From Hyphomonadaceae bacterium UBA7672 (GTDB taxonomy: Bacteria; Pseudomonadota; Alphaproteobacteria; Caulobacterales; Hyphomonadaceae): 64,000 bases of DNA. Shown here one piece after another: positions 6,814 through 16,647 of the stretch; within the stretch, counting starts at the first letter, position 1, and the number at the start of each line of letters is the position of its first letter. The notes under the pieces were generated by a model. The model saw nothing but the letters and a program-made list of their open reading frames with translations, was not told the origin of the DNA and did no database searches. The stretch is from assembly GCA_002483135.1 (NCBI GenBank), contig DLHI01000019.1, positions 29,935 to 93,934 of the forward strand. Direction: 5' to 3'. The position numbers were made by a program, and so were the translations under genes.

Positions 6814-9065
6814 CCCTTCACACGTTCGGCCGAGTCCACCACGGCGAGCGCGCGCAGGGCGGCGACGATCTGGGTGAGGCGTTTGTTGTCCTCGACCTCG
6901 ACGTCGAACTCGAAGTCGAAGAAGTCTGGCGAGCGTTTGAGCGTTTTCACGTTGATGATGTTGCCCTGCGCGTCCGACACAGTCTTGGCCAGCAGGGCGA
7001 GCGCGCCGCGGCGGTTTGCGGTGGTGACATGGATGCGGCCGACGGCCAGCGCGTCCGAGTCACCCTTCGGCCGCCAGCGCAGATCGAGCCAGCGATCCGA
7101 CTGGTTCTCGTATTCCGCAAGGCGCGCACAATCGATAACGTGAACCTCGATCCCCTTCTCGGGGATCAGCACGCCGACAATGCGGTCGCCCGGCAGGGGC
7201 GAACAGCATTCGGCCAGATGCATGGTGACGCCCGCCGTCATCTCGCCACCGGCGATCAGGCTGGGGCCCTCGGCGTCGGGAGTGGACATGGCGTGACGGC
7301 CCGGATCATCGAGACCGGGGAACGCCTTCTCGAGCATGTCTGCGGTTGAAACGCGGCCACGGCCAATGGCTTCAGCCAATGCGTCGACCTTCTCGAAGCC
7401 GGCGCGCTCAGCCATTTCCTGATCATCCACCTCGACGGGATCAAGGCCGATGCGGCGCAACGCATGCTCGATCAGACGATGGCCAATGGCGACGAACTCG
7501 CCGCGCTCGGCCGTGCGCGTCAGGCGGCGGATGGCGGAACGGGCGCGGCCGGTCACAGCGAGGCTTTCCCAATGCGCCTGCGTCGCCGGCCGGTCGCCGC
7601 GCAAGACTTCGATAGTGTCGCCGTTCTCGAGGATGGTGCGCAACGGCCGGTCCTGCCCGTTGATGCGCGCGCCGATCGTCGTGTCGCCGATCTCGGTATG
7701 GACTGCATAGGCAAAATCGAGTGGCGTTGCGCCAGCCGGCAATCGTACCAGTTGCCCCTTCGGCGTGAAGACGAAGACGCTGTCGCGATACATCTGCAAC
7801 TTGGCGTGCTCAAGGAATTCCTCGGGACTGCCGCCGTGCTTCAGCATGTCGGCGAATTCCGTGAGTTCGGCTTCAGCGTCGAGACCTGCCTCACGCGCCG
7901 CCTCGGCATCGAATCCGTATTGCGAGTTCTTGTAGCTCCAGTGCGCCGCGACGCCGCGTTCGGCGACGGCTTCCATGTCCTTGGTACGAATCTGCAACTC
8001 GACGCGGCGATTGCCGGGGCCGAGGAAAGTGGTGTGCAGCGAGCGATAGCCATTCGGCTTGGGAACGGAGATGTAGTCCTTGAACTTCTCGGACAACGCC
8101 GCCCACTGCTGGTGCGCAGCGCCGAGCGCGCGATAGCATTCCTCGGTCGTGCCGACGATAAGGCGGAAGGCGAAGACATCGCCGAGGTCCTTGAACGAGA
8201 TCGATTTGGATTCGAGCTTTCTCCAGATCGAATAGGGACGCTTCATCCGGCCGACGAGTTCGCCGCGCACGCCGCGCGTCAGCATCACTGTCTCGATGTC
8301 GGACCGGATGCGGTCGAGCACTGAAGTGTCGTCCGTGACCAGTTCCTCGAGACGCTTGGTGATCGCCGAATAGGCGACAGGGTTCACCTGCCTGAAGGCC
8401 AGGTCTTCAAGTTCGCCGGCAAAGATCGATAGACCCACGCGGCGCGCCAGCGGGGCGTATATGTCCAGGGTCTCGCGCGAAACGCGCAGGCGGGACTCCT
8501 CGTTCGGCATGAACTCGATCGTGCGCATGTTGTGCAGGCGATCGGCCAGCTTCACGAGCAGGACGCGGATGTCCTTGGTGGTCGCGAGGATGAACTTCTG
8601 GAAGTTCTCGGCCTGGATCAGGGCGCGTGGCGAATTGCTGCCGGTGACCTTGGGCAGCTTGGTGACGCCATCGACGAGGTCAGCCACCTCCTTGCCAAAC
8701 AGGTCGCGTATTTCGCCAACCGGCACGTCACAGTCTTCGACGACGTCGTGCAGCAAACCGGCGATGATGGTGGACTGATCGAGCTTGATATCCGTCAGCA
8801 GGCCGGCAACCGCGACCGGGTGCGCAAAGTACGGGTCGCCCGAATGGCGCAGCTGCTGGCCGTGCTTCATGACGGCGTAGACGTAGGCCTTGTTGAGCTC
8901 GTCCTCGCTCGCGTCCGGCTGGTAGGCCTTCACGCGATCGACGAGTTCGTTCTGGCGCAGGAACTTGCGGCCGCGCGGTTTCGCAGCAGCAGCTGGGTTG
9001 GCGGCGGCAGGCGTGCTGGCCGGTTCAGGCTTCTTGAAGGGGGCGACGTTGCCCGGTTGCCCCAT
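6810..9065 (-). CDS. rsh: Bifunctional (p)ppGpp synthetase/hydrolase (RelA/SpoT homologue, Rsh)
   Basis: This is the long RSH enzyme that makes and degrades (p)ppGpp in the stringent response. Order: an Ala/Pro-rich N-terminal extension, the HD hydrolase domain with intact HDVVED, the synthetase domain with KDYISVPKPNGYRSLHT and ELQIRTKDM, a TGS domain (VFVFTPKGQLVRLPAGATPLDFAY), then a C-terminal ACT domain. Both catalytic domains look complete, as expected for the single alphaproteobacterial Rsh. At 751 residues it is of normal length. rpoZ precedes it by 12 nt, a conserved pairing. Confidence 0.95.
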   Translation of the reverse strand: MGQPGNVAPFKKPEPASTPAAANPAAAAKPRGRKFLRQNELVDRVKAYQPDASEDELNKAYVYAVMKHGQQLRHSGDPYFAHPVAVAGLLTDIKLDQSTIIAGLLHDVVEDCDVPVGEIRDLFGKEVADLVDGVTKLPKVTGSNSPRALIQAENFQKFILATTKDIRVLLVKLADRLHNMRTIEFMPNEESRLRVSRETLDIYAPLARRVGLSIFAGELEDLAFRQVNPVAYSAITKRLEELVTDDTSVLDRIRSDIETVMLTRGVRGELVGRMKRPYSIWRKLESKSISFKDLGDVFAFRLIVGTTEECYRALGAAHQQWAALSEKFKDYISVPKPNGYRSLHTTFLGPGNRRVELQIRTKDMEAVAERGVAAHWSYKNSQYGFDAEAAREAGLDAEAELTEFADMLKHGGSPEEFLEHAKLQMYRDSVFVFTPKGQLVRLPAGATPLDFAYAVHTEIGDTTIGARINGQDRPLRTILENGDTIEVLRGDRPATQAHWESLAVTGRARSAIRRLTRTAERGEFVAIGHRLIEHALRRIGLDPVEVDDQEMAERAGFEKVDALAEAIGRGRVSTADMLEKAFPGLDDPGRHAMSTPDAEGPSLIAGGEMTAGVTMHLAECCSPLPGDRIVGVLIPEKGIEVHVIDCARLAEYENQSDRWLDLRWRPKGDSDALAVGRIHVTTANRRGALALLAKTVSDAQGNIINVKTLKRSPDFFDFEFDVEVEDNKRLTQIVAALRALAVVDSAERVKG

Positions 9066-9077
9066 TTGGCCTGCCTC

Positions 9078-9428
9078 TTAGAAGCGCTCTTCGCGCGCCG
9101 ACTCCAGCTCGACCTGATAAGCCTTGAGAACTTCTTCCTCGGAAGAGGCCGGGGCGGCGGCAAGCGCGCGCTTGTCGGCTTCCTTCTCGGCTTCCTCGCC
9201 GGGACGGACTTCCTGAAGTTCGGCGACCAGGCTGTCGCGGATGGTTTCGAGGTCGACGGTCTCGCCGGCGATCTCGCGCAGGGCGATAACCGGATCCTTG
9301 TCGTTGTCCCGGTCGATCGTGATCGGGGCTCCCTGGCGGATGACGCGCGCACGATGCGCGGCAAGGAGAACCAGCTGGAACCGGTTCGGTACCTTTTCCA
9401 CGCAGTCTTCAACCGTCACGCGGGCCAT
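9078..9428 (-). CDS. rpoZ: RNA polymerase omega subunit
   Basis: Omega helps assemble and stabilise core RNA polymerase and contributes to ppGpp binding. The N-terminal MARVTVEDCVEKVPNRFQLV and the ALREIAGETVD segment are diagnostic. The C-terminal 50 residues form an acidic Ala/Glu-rich tail typical of alphaproteobacterial omega; total length is 116. It is the first visible gene of the minus-strand operon leading into rsh; the ribosome site AAGGAG lies just before ATG 9428. Confidence 0.95.
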   Translation of the reverse strand: MARVTVEDCVEKVPNRFQLVLLAAHRARVIRQGAPITIDRDNDKDPVIALREIAGETVDLETIRDSLVAELQEVRPGEEAEKEADKRALAAAPASSEEEVLKAYQVELESAREERF

Positions 9429-9877
9429 GCGTCTCTCCTTTGGGAACCGCCCTCCCTACAGGAAAGGGTTCGCGGGCGCAACATAGGCTTTCATGGTCAT
9501 TTTGGCCAGTTTTTTGGGGATTTCGGCGCTTTTGACCCGGTTGCCGGGCATTAGCCGGGAAGATGGGCTCACAAAACGACCCCGGTGTCCGGGCCTGTCC
9601 GGTGGCGGGCGCCAGGCCCCCTGCGGAGACTTCTGCGGGCGCAGGCAGCCCGATGGCTTGCCGATTTCTTGGCGACCCGGACGGTCGTTCATTGCAGGCC
9701 CACGCATGACGTTGCGCCGCCGACGCCGTGTTCCGGCGTCCTCATTGGAATCGGCTCAACGCCTCGCACGAAGAAATCCACCATGCGCGCCGCGGGCTAC
9801 GAGGATCTCATCGTCAGACGCGAATGGAATGCGCGAACCGGCTTTGCTGGCGCGATCTTTCAGATAAACTGCGAGTC
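9429..9877. other. Divergent intergenic region, no gene supported
   Basis: About 450 bp separate rpoZ (minus) from the small plus-strand gene at 9878. Open frames here (for example 9493-9867 plus and 9456-9707 minus) are Arg/Pro-rich, lack ribosome sites and resemble no family. The segment probably holds the rpoZ promoter on the minus strand and a promoter for 9878 on the plus strand. GC-rich inverted segments occur around 9580-9650, but I could not fold them into a recognisable RNA. Confidence 0.4.
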
Positions 9878-10330
9878 ATGGACCCGATCGAGCGCGACCT
9901 CGCATCCCGCAAAGCCGAGCTGAAAAAGCTCGCCATCGACCTGCAGCGCCTCGAGGAAGCGCCCGCGCGGCGCGGCACGGTGGCCTATCGCGAGAAGAAC
10001 AAGGAACTCGCCGCCCTGCGCAAACGCATCGACGTGGTGAAGTTCGGGATCGGCGAGATCGAGGAGATCATCGCCGAGCACAAGCGGCATGTTCGCGACC
10101 GTGAGAACAATGTGCGGCCGGTGCGGCCGGACATCTCGCTGCGCCGGGCCCTGGGCGACCGGGAGCGCAAGCGGATCGCGGCGGACTATCGCCGCAAGAT
10201 ACTGGCGCAGATGCGGGTCTTCGGGCCTGATTTCGATGCGAGCTCGCTGAAGGTCTATGTCGAACGGGTGACCGATCTGCAGGGCCAGCCGATTTGCGGC
10301 TATTCCCTCGGCCCGCCTGAATACGAGTGA
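9878..10330 (+). CDS. Small coiled-coil protein of unknown function
   Basis: From ATG 9878 the product is 150 residues, highly charged, with two helical coiled-coil stretches (residues about 4-35 and 42-70, rich in Glu, Lys, Arg and Leu) followed by a basic region and a short C-terminal QGQPICGYSLGPPEYE tail. No family is recognised. The open frame extends upstream to 9728, but those residues (Arg/His/Trp-rich) look non-coding. The ribosome site is weak. It lies 80 nt upstream of tRNA-Gly. Confidence 0.55.
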   Translation: MDPIERDLASRKAELKKLAIDLQRLEEAPARRGTVAYREKNKELAALRKRIDVVKFGIGEIEEIIAEHKRHVRDRENNVRPVRPDISLRRALGDRERKRIAADYRRKILAQMRVFGPDFDASSLKVYVERVTDLQGQPICGYSLGPPEYE

Positions 10331-10410
10331 GGCGGCCCCCCCCCCTGCCCGACGTGGCGGGCGCTGGGCGTTGACCAAAATCACTGGTTCGCCTACCTCG
10401 TCCCGGCCTT

Positions 10411-10484
10411 GCGGGTATAGCTCAATGGTAGAGCAGCAGCCTTCCAAGCTGAATACGAGGGTTCGATTCCCTCTACCCGCTCCA
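10411..10484 (+). tRNA. tRNA-Gly (anticodon TCC)
   Basis: A full cloverleaf is present: 7-bp acceptor GCGGGTA/TACCCGC, D-arm GCTC-AATGGTA-GAGC, anticodon loop CTTCCAA with anticodon TCC at 10443-10445, T-arm with TTCGATT loop, discriminator T at 10481 and an encoded CCA at 10482-10484. It reads GGA and GGG glycine codons. Confidence 0.97.
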
Positions 10485-10771
10485 GGCCTTTCGTCGGCCA
10501 CTGGCCGGCAAGTCTCCGGCAAGCAATCCCAAGGTAAAGCCGTGCATATGCGGTGGGTTTCCTAGCATTCGCGCCATCTCGATTAACCAATTGGCCGCCA
10601 ACGCTCAGTCTTTCTTAGGGATAATAGCGTACGAATTGTCGCAGGGAGACGCGCTGCATCTGAGGCGCCGCTTCCGCCTTGTGGGCGGGGAAATCGGCGG
10701 CGACCAGCGGAGCGAGGCGCGTCCTGTGCGGGCAAAAAGCCGGCGCGGGGAACGCAGAGGCAGTACGTACG

Positions 10772-12406
10772 ATGTCGCCGACGACGATGACGCGTGTCGA
10801 TCCGATTTTTCTCGAGGCGATCGAGAACCTGCCCGACGGCATTTCGATCTTCGACCACGACGGCGTTCCGATCCTTCATAACCGCATGTCGGAGAAACGC
10901 TTTCCGCACCTCTACGAGGCGTTCGCGAAGGGCGCCAAGCACTATCGCGAAGCGATGGAATACTCGATCCGTCAGTCGCGGCCTGACCTGGATGACGAAC
11001 AGGTCGCCTTTCACGTCGAACATTTCAACACGCTCACAGAGACCGGCGAGACATACGAGACCAAGACGAACGACAATCGCATTGTGCAGATCACCTATCG
11101 CCCCATGGCGGACGGTCGGAAGGTTGCGATTTCGGTCGACGTAACGGAACTGCGCCAGCGCGAGCGTGAGCTGAAGCGCGCGCAGGCGGCAGCCATCGCT
11201 GCCTCGAACGCCAAGTCGGCCTTCCTCGCCAACATGAGCCATGAAATCCGCACGCCGCTGAACGGCATCCTGGGCATGGCGCAGGTGCTGGAGATGGGCG
11301 GGCTAACCGACGAACAGCGCGACCAGGTGCAGACCATTCTCGATTCCGGCCGTAACCTCATGGCCCTGCTCAACGACGTGCTCGATCTGTCGAAGATCGA
11401 GGCGGGCAAGATCGCTGTCGTCAGGGCTGACACCGACCTGACCCACACATTGCGCCGGCTGCACCGCCTGTGGAAGCCAAAGGCCGAGGAAGCGGGTCTG
11501 GAATTCTTCCTGTCGCTGGATGCTGACCTGCCGCAGGTCCTGAATTTCGACGCAGTACGCGTGCGCCAGTGTGTGTCCAACCTGATTTCCAATGCGATCA
11601 AGTTCACCAAGCAGGGCCGCGTCGAGGTGTTCGTCACCGCGCGCCGCAACGCCGATGGGCAGTATCTCGTCAAGGTGCGCGTGTCCGACACAGGGATCGG
11701 CATGGACGAGGAGACGATGGGCCGCCTCTTCACACCCTTCACACAGGCGGACGATTCAACCTCGCGCAAGTATGGCGGCACTGGCCTCGGCCTCTCGATC
11801 ACGCGCAAGCTGGCCGAGCTGATGGGCGGCGAAGCCACCGTTCGCTCCGAACCGGGCCGTGGTTCCGAATTCACCTTCTCGTTCCTGGCAGGCGAAGCCG
11901 CGCCGCAGCATCGCGTCGTCAGTGAAGGCGCTTCTGTGAGCGAGGACGAAGCGCGCTCGACCCTGAAGGGGCAGAACCTGCGCCTGCTGCTGGTCGACGA
12001 TCACCCGATCAACCGGCAGGTGGCCTCGCTCTTCCTGCGCCCATTCAACATGCGGATCGTCGAAGCCACCAACGGCAAGGAAGCGCTTGAGGCCTTGCGC
12101 CGCGAGACGTTCGACCTGGTCTGCCTCGATGTGCATATGCCCGTAATGGACGGCACGCAGACGATCGCTGCAATCCGCGCCTCGGACGAGCCGTGGGCGA
12201 ACATCCCGGTCATCGCCCTGACCGCAGATGCGATGACCGGCGACAAGGAACGCTACCTGGCCATGGGAATGGACGGCTACCTGTCCAAACCAATCGCCGA
12301 GCGGGATCTGGTGACCGAAATCAACCGCGTCCGCAGCCTCACGCCACAACAACTCGCCGCGAATCGGGATGCAAAGATGGCTTTCGAAGAAAGCCAGGCG
12401 GCCTGA
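10772..12406 (+). CDS. Hybrid sensor histidine kinase/response regulator
   Basis: The cytoplasmic protein, about 544 residues from ATG 10772, has an N-terminal PAS-like domain (FLEAIENLPDGISIFDHDG), a short coiled linker, a HisKA domain with the phospho-accepting His in NMSHEIRTPLNGIL, an HATPase_c domain (N-box NLISNAIKFT, G-boxes DTGIGMDEE and GTGLGLSIT), then a receiver domain with the phospho-Asp in CLDVHMPVMDG. There are no transmembrane segments, so it senses an internal signal, and no Hpt partner is adjacent. The start is uncertain: the frame extends to 10679, and ATG 10787 is also possible. Confidence 0.88.
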   Translation: MSPTTMTRVDPIFLEAIENLPDGISIFDHDGVPILHNRMSEKRFPHLYEAFAKGAKHYREAMEYSIRQSRPDLDDEQVAFHVEHFNTLTETGETYETKTNDNRIVQITYRPMADGRKVAISVDVTELRQRERELKRAQAAAIAASNAKSAFLANMSHEIRTPLNGILGMAQVLEMGGLTDEQRDQVQTILDSGRNLMALLNDVLDLSKIEAGKIAVVRADTDLTHTLRRLHRLWKPKAEEAGLEFFLSLDADLPQVLNFDAVRVRQCVSNLISNAIKFTKQGRVEVFVTARRNADGQYLVKVRVSDTGIGMDEETMGRLFTPFTQADDSTSRKYGGTGLGLSITRKLAELMGGEATVRSEPGRGSEFTFSFLAGEAAPQHRVVSEGASVSEDEARSTLKGQNLRLLLVDDHPINRQVASLFLRPFNMRIVEATNGKEALEALRRETFDLVCLDVHMPVMDGTQTIAAIRASDEPWANIPVIALTADAMTGDKERYLAMGMDGYLSKPIAERDLVTEINRVRSLTPQQLAANRDAKMAFEESQAA

Positions 12407-12550
12407 TTCCGGGCCTTTCCCGCGTTCGTTACCGTTCGCACTGGAAAAATCGCTGGCGCTTTCCCCACTCGTAAGGTGATCTCTCCCCAAGCCGCCCCAG
12501 TGCGGTGATGGATTTCGGCGCCGCAGATGCGGGCCAAAGGGAGAGACGTC

Positions 12551-13072
12551 ATGAAACTGGTTTCACTGCTGGCCGGCGCCGCGTTGGCTGTCGGCCTTGC
12601 CGGAACGGCATCAGCGCAGGGCACATGGCCCAAGCCGGAATACGTTTCCATTCCGATGGAGATTACCGTCAACAAGCCCGCCGCCGATGTGTGGGCCAAG
12701 GTCGGCGGCTGGTGCGACATCTCGAAGTGGATCACGCCGACGGGCGGGGTTCCGTGCGAGGTGACGTCGGGCAACAGCGAAGTCGGATCCGTCCGCGTGA
12801 TCGCGGGTCGCGTCACCGAAATCATGACTGCCAAGACCGAACTCGGCTATGGCTACACGCAACCTGCGGTCGAAGGAAAATGGTACAATACGTATCACGG
12901 CTTCCTCGAAGTCCGTCCGGTGAGCGCCACCACCTCCAAGATTGTCTACACGCTGATGCTTGATGTGGCTGACAAGGCTGACCAGGCGGCGAAGGATGCC
13001 GACGTCGCCGGCCGCCGCAAGCAATTTGAGGGCGCGCTGGGCAACATGAAGAAGCTGGCCGAAGCCGGCTGA
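12551..13072 (+). CDS. Secreted SRPBCC (START-like) family protein
   Basis: The 173-residue product has a clean signal peptide (MKLVSLLAGAALAVGLAGTASA, cut before QG) and then a polyketide-cyclase/SRPBCC-like fold: an IPMEITVNKPAADVWAKV start, WCDISKW helix, and a long C-terminal helix (RRKQFEGALGNMKKLAEAG). Such domains bind hydrophobic ligands in a deep cavity. The start is fixed by GGGAGAG just before ATG 12551 and by the signal peptide. It is monocistronic, ended by the terminator at 13099-13129. Confidence 0.75.
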   Translation: MKLVSLLAGAALAVGLAGTASAQGTWPKPEYVSIPMEITVNKPAADVWAKVGGWCDISKWITPTGGVPCEVTSGNSEVGSVRVIAGRVTEIMTAKTELGYGYTQPAVEGKWYNTYHGFLEVRPVSATTSKIVYTLMLDVADKADQAAKDADVAGRRKQFEGALGNMKKLAEAG

Positions 13073-13098
13073 TCGAAATTCACTGACGTGAACAGACG

Positions 13099-13129
13099 CG
13101 GCCCGCCGGCTCAATCCGGCGGGCCGTTT
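13099..13129. terminator. GC-rich terminator hairpin between convergent genes
   Basis: A perfect 11-bp stem (13099-13109 with 13116-13126) with loop CTCAAT, followed by TTT on the plus strand. It lies between the plus-strand SRPBCC gene and the end of the minus-strand AsmA-like gene and may act in both directions. Confidence 0.7.
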
Positions 13130-13133
13130 CCGT

Positions 13134-16100
13134 TCAGGGCTTCATCGGCGCCGTAGGTGGCGTCGGCAAGGTTGCATCCGGCGCCGGCGGCGGCTCGGTG
13201 GGGTTCTCGAATATGCGGCGCAACACGCCCGGCGTGAAGGCGGCGACCGGATTAATCTGCACGCGGGCGCGCGCAAACGTGCCGCGGACCGAATAGGTCG
13301 GGGCGAACATTCCTTCGCCCTGGCGCGAGACGAACAGGTCGCCGATGACCGGCAGACCGCCAAGCAATGAGTTCACGCCAAACGAAGGCACCAGCACGCC
13401 ATCGAGCGAAAGCTCGCCCGTTTCGGGCGCTATCCAGCCGCGCGCCGTGATGCCCATGGCAGGTCCGGATGCGCGCATGCCGGGCGCATCGATGCGGCCA
13501 TCGACGAACCGGACGGGGGCATGAACCTCCGTGAACAACACGCCATCGCCGGACAGAACGTCTGCCAGGCCCTGCAACGATGCGAGCGAGAAGATTTGCG
13601 CCAATAGCGGCGCATCCTTGAGGCGCACATCCGTCATGGTGACCGTGGCCTCGCCATCAGCGCCGACGAATGTGCCATCGACAGCGAGCTTGCCGCCGAT
13701 GAGATAATCCGCCTTGAGCAACACACGCGCTGCAAAGCCCGCATCATCCGAGCGCAGCGAGATGTTGCGCTTCTCCCCGCTCGTGCTGATCGCGACGTTG
13801 ACATACTTGTCGCGATCGATCTGGCCGGAAATGGAACCGCTACGCGGCCCGAGACCATCCACACCCAGGCTGATGCGTGCATTCAAGACGTCGATGTCAG
13901 GCCGCACACGCAGCTTGTCGGCGTTGAGCTGTAGCTCGTGCACGGGCCCGGGATCGCCTGGCCCGCCGACCGGTGTGGGCGATGGCGCCTGGCCCGACAT
14001 GTCCAGCATCTGGTCCATCCAGGGACTGGCGTCGAAGAACGGACCTGAAAGCGTCGCACGATAGCCGCCATCGGACTTGCGCGCGACCCGGCCGCGCACG
14101 TCCAGCGTGCCGCGCGAGAAAAGCCGCTCGATATCGACGGACTGCAGAGCCCCGCCGCTGTCGAGCTGCGCATCGGCGATGAGTTCAAGCCCGTCGGCCC
14201 GGATATCGCCAGCGAGGATCGCCGCGTTGGCGCTGTCCTTGCCATATCGGAATGTGCCCTTGGCGGGAGCGTCGAGTGGTTTGCGCCAGCCGAGCTCAGC
14301 GATTTCGATTTGGGCGTGTTCGAAGTCGACGGTTGCGGTCATGAGATCGAAGTTACGACCGCCCGGGCCTGAGGCCGTGAGTTCAACCTCAGCTTCGCCC
14401 TGCATGAAGTTTCGCGCGGCAAGACCGAAGGCATTGAGAAGGTCGGGATTGGCGCGGGCTCGGGCGACAAGCTCGGCGCGGCCATCTTGTGCGCCGACTG
14501 TCTCGCGCCATTCAAAGCTCACCGGCGCCGGCCCAAACTGTCCCTGGCCGTTCATGTGCATCCTGTCCTGGGTCAGCTCAAAGCTGACTGCGCCGTCGGC
14601 CAGGCCAAAATCGCCGGCAATGTCAGGCACGACGACCTTGTCGAACTGGCCCTTGATATTGAACACAATGTCCTTCTCGGACATCTTGGCGATCATGGGA
14701 TAGCCGACCTGGACGCTTACGTTTCCGTCGCCCGAAATCTGCGCGATCTGGAGATTGTAACGCGCGGCAATGTCGAGGTTGCTGTCGTCCACGACGCGCA
14801 ACAGGTCCATCAGCGGTCCGCGCCCGTGCACAATGATGTCGGACATCGCGCCTGAGGGCGAGAACTGCGGGAGACTGATCTTCGCCTGATCGATCTGCCA
14901 GGACTGCAGCATGCCGCCAGTGACATCCAAGGTTATGCTGTTGCCCTTGAGATGCCCCGCGCCCGTTACGTTCGTCGCAGCCGGGAAGTCCGGCAGGAAT
15001 TTCACGGTCGCCTTTGCAACGTCGAAAGTGAGCGACAGATTCTCGTCGGGCAGAAAGCCTTTCGCAAGCGCGTCAGGCGGCCAATCGATCGCAACGACTG
15101 CATTGCTGATGACAGCTTCTGGGATGTTGGTCTTCACCCAGTTGCGGGAGAAGGCGTCGGTCGCCGTCGGCCAGAATTCAATGACTTGGGCGGGAGAGAA
15201 TGTACCTTCGGTCTTGGCATTCACCTTGACGCCCACGCCGAACTTTTCTCCTTCGCCCTCGAACCAGATCTCTCCGGAGCCCGAAGCAGACATCGCGCCA
15301 TTGCCGGCCTTGATGTTGGTGATCGCAACGCGGCGGAGGTCATTGGAAATCTGGCCGTTGAGCGTAGCCTGCTTCAGCTGCATCGGCGCTTCAAAGAAAG
15401 GCGTCAGGGACAGGGTGAACGCCTCGCTGGACAGAGCGAAGTCTGTCGGCAGCGTTGTGTCACCCGCCATGATCGCTCGCGCATCCAGCGCCCCGGTGAA
15501 CGCGCCCGACAGCCGGTCGCTGTCGATGCTCAGCGTTTCCAGCGTGATGAACTTCGTCGCCGGATCATAGGCAGCCGAGAACGACAGGTCCCTGACCGCA
15601 ACGCTCTCCTCTCCGAGCATGACCGCACCGGAAACGCCCTCGAGCGCCAGTTTCGTATTGAGGAGCCCGCTGCGCTCGCTGGCAGTCGCCGTGAAAGTCG
15701 CGCTGGCCGAGCCCGTGGTCGTGAACGCGTCGCCGGAATAGCCGAACATCTGCGCGATCGACATGGGGTCAACACCCTCGAGCGTCAGATTGCCCGAGGC
15801 ATGAGCGACCTCGCCATCCGACTTCAGCTCGATCCGCACCTTGTTGGGCTCGCCCTCGTGGGCGCCGGCGAGGCGCACATCGAGTTCGAGCGAGACCCCT
15901 TCGCGGGTCGCTTTCCACATGCCGTCGACGGGATCAGCGCTCCATGTGGAGCCGGACTTCTGATCCACCACATCAAGATGGAATCCAGCGAGTTCAACCT
16001 GTTCGAACGAGCCGGCGGCCACCAGCGCGCGGATCGGCGTCGCCAGGGTCGCCCAGTCGAGGTCGCGCACAGGATCGAACGGCTTGTCGCTGGGATCGGG

Positions 16101-16529
16101 CTCCTTGGCGATTTCGATATCGGCGAGTGTCCAGACACCATCCTTGCTGCGCACGACGGTGGCCTGCCCGTCCTCGAGACGCAGCTGGCGCGGCTTAACC
16201 TGGAATGCCAGCAGTGAAACCGTATCCAGCGAGATCATGGCCCGCTCGGCGCTGAAGGCGGGCTTTGCATCCGCGCCCATCGCCGTGAAGCCGCGGGCCA
16301 CGGCTTCGACCCGCCCGCGGTCGCGGACCCATTCGAGGCCCAGCGTCTCGATCTTCACCGGCTTCCCGCCGCGCGCCTCCGCCAGAGATCGTTCCACCTG
16401 CGGACGGATGAATTCGAGGTCGATGGGTCCCTGCGACAGGCGCCATGCCAGGAATCCCGCACCCGCCAGAATCAGGAAGGTGATGAACGCCAGGATTTCG
16501 AGGACCAGGATCTTGGCCGAAACCTTCAC
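13134..16529 (-). CDS. AsmA-like/YhdP-type giant envelope protein
   Basis: The protein has about 1131 residues with a single N-terminal transmembrane helix (ILVLEILAFITFLILAGAGFLAW) and a long periplasmic part of repeated beta-strand segments, as in the AsmA/TamB/YhdP group (DUF3971 plus AsmA-like C-terminal region). Members form hydrophobic grooves proposed to carry phospholipids to the outer membrane. The C-terminal part (GVNSLLGGLPVIGDLFVSRQGEG) matches the family's conserved end. The start at GTG 16529 is chosen because the only earlier in-frame start, GTG 16664, overlaps the divergent peroxiredoxin gene. A 29-codon leader frame (ATG 16615) ends in a GTGA overlap with GTG 16529 and might couple translation. 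Confidence 0.8.
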   Translation of the reverse strand: MKVSAKILVLEILAFITFLILAGAGFLAWRLSQGPIDLEFIRPQVERSLAEARGGKPVKIETLGLEWVRDRGRVEAVARGFTAMGADAKPAFSAERAMISLDTVSLLAFQVKPRQLRLEDGQATVVRSKDGVWTLADIEIAKEPDPSDKPFDPVRDLDWATLATPIRALVAAGSFEQVELAGFHLDVVDQKSGSTWSADPVDGMWKATREGVSLELDVRLAGAHEGEPNKVRIELKSDGEVAHASGNLTLEGVDPMSIAQMFGYSGDAFTTTGSASATFTATASERSGLLNTKLALEGVSGAVMLGEESVAVRDLSFSAAYDPATKFITLETLSIDSDRLSGAFTGALDARAIMAGDTTLPTDFALSSEAFTLSLTPFFEAPMQLKQATLNGQISNDLRRVAITNIKAGNGAMSASGSGEIWFEGEGEKFGVGVKVNAKTEGTFSPAQVIEFWPTATDAFSRNWVKTNIPEAVISNAVVAIDWPPDALAKGFLPDENLSLTFDVAKATVKFLPDFPAATNVTGAGHLKGNSITLDVTGGMLQSWQIDQAKISLPQFSPSGAMSDIIVHGRGPLMDLLRVVDDSNLDIAARYNLQIAQISGDGNVSVQVGYPMIAKMSEKDIVFNIKGQFDKVVVPDIAGDFGLADGAVSFELTQDRMHMNGQGQFGPAPVSFEWRETVGAQDGRAELVARARANPDLLNAFGLAARNFMQGEAEVELTASGPGGRNFDLMTATVDFEHAQIEIAELGWRKPLDAPAKGTFRYGKDSANAAILAGDIRADGLELIADAQLDSGGALQSVDIERLFSRGTLDVRGRVARKSDGGYRATLSGPFFDASPWMDQMLDMSGQAPSPTPVGGPGDPGPVHELQLNADKLRVRPDIDVLNARISLGVDGLGPRSGSISGQIDRDKYVNVAISTSGEKRNISLRSDDAGFAARVLLKADYLIGGKLAVDGTFVGADGEATVTMTDVRLKDAPLLAQIFSLASLQGLADVLSGDGVLFTEVHAPVRFVDGRIDAPGMRASGPAMGITARGWIAPETGELSLDGVLVPSFGVNSLLGGLPVIGDLFVSRQGEGMFAPTYSVRGTFARARVQINPVAAFTPGVLRRIFENPTEPPPAPDATLPTPPTAPMKP

Positions 16530-16647
16530 GCGCCGGCCCCCGGACGCTGGGGCAGCGTCACGCGCGCGGCCAGCAGCCGCTTCACTGAGAGACGTGGACG
16601 GCGATACAAGTCCATGATCCCTGACACCACAAAAACACGGACAGATT

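Noticed and set aside
9493..9867. 124-residue plus-strand frame
   Set aside because: Arg/Pro-rich, no ribosome site, no family; other frames in the region are equally open.
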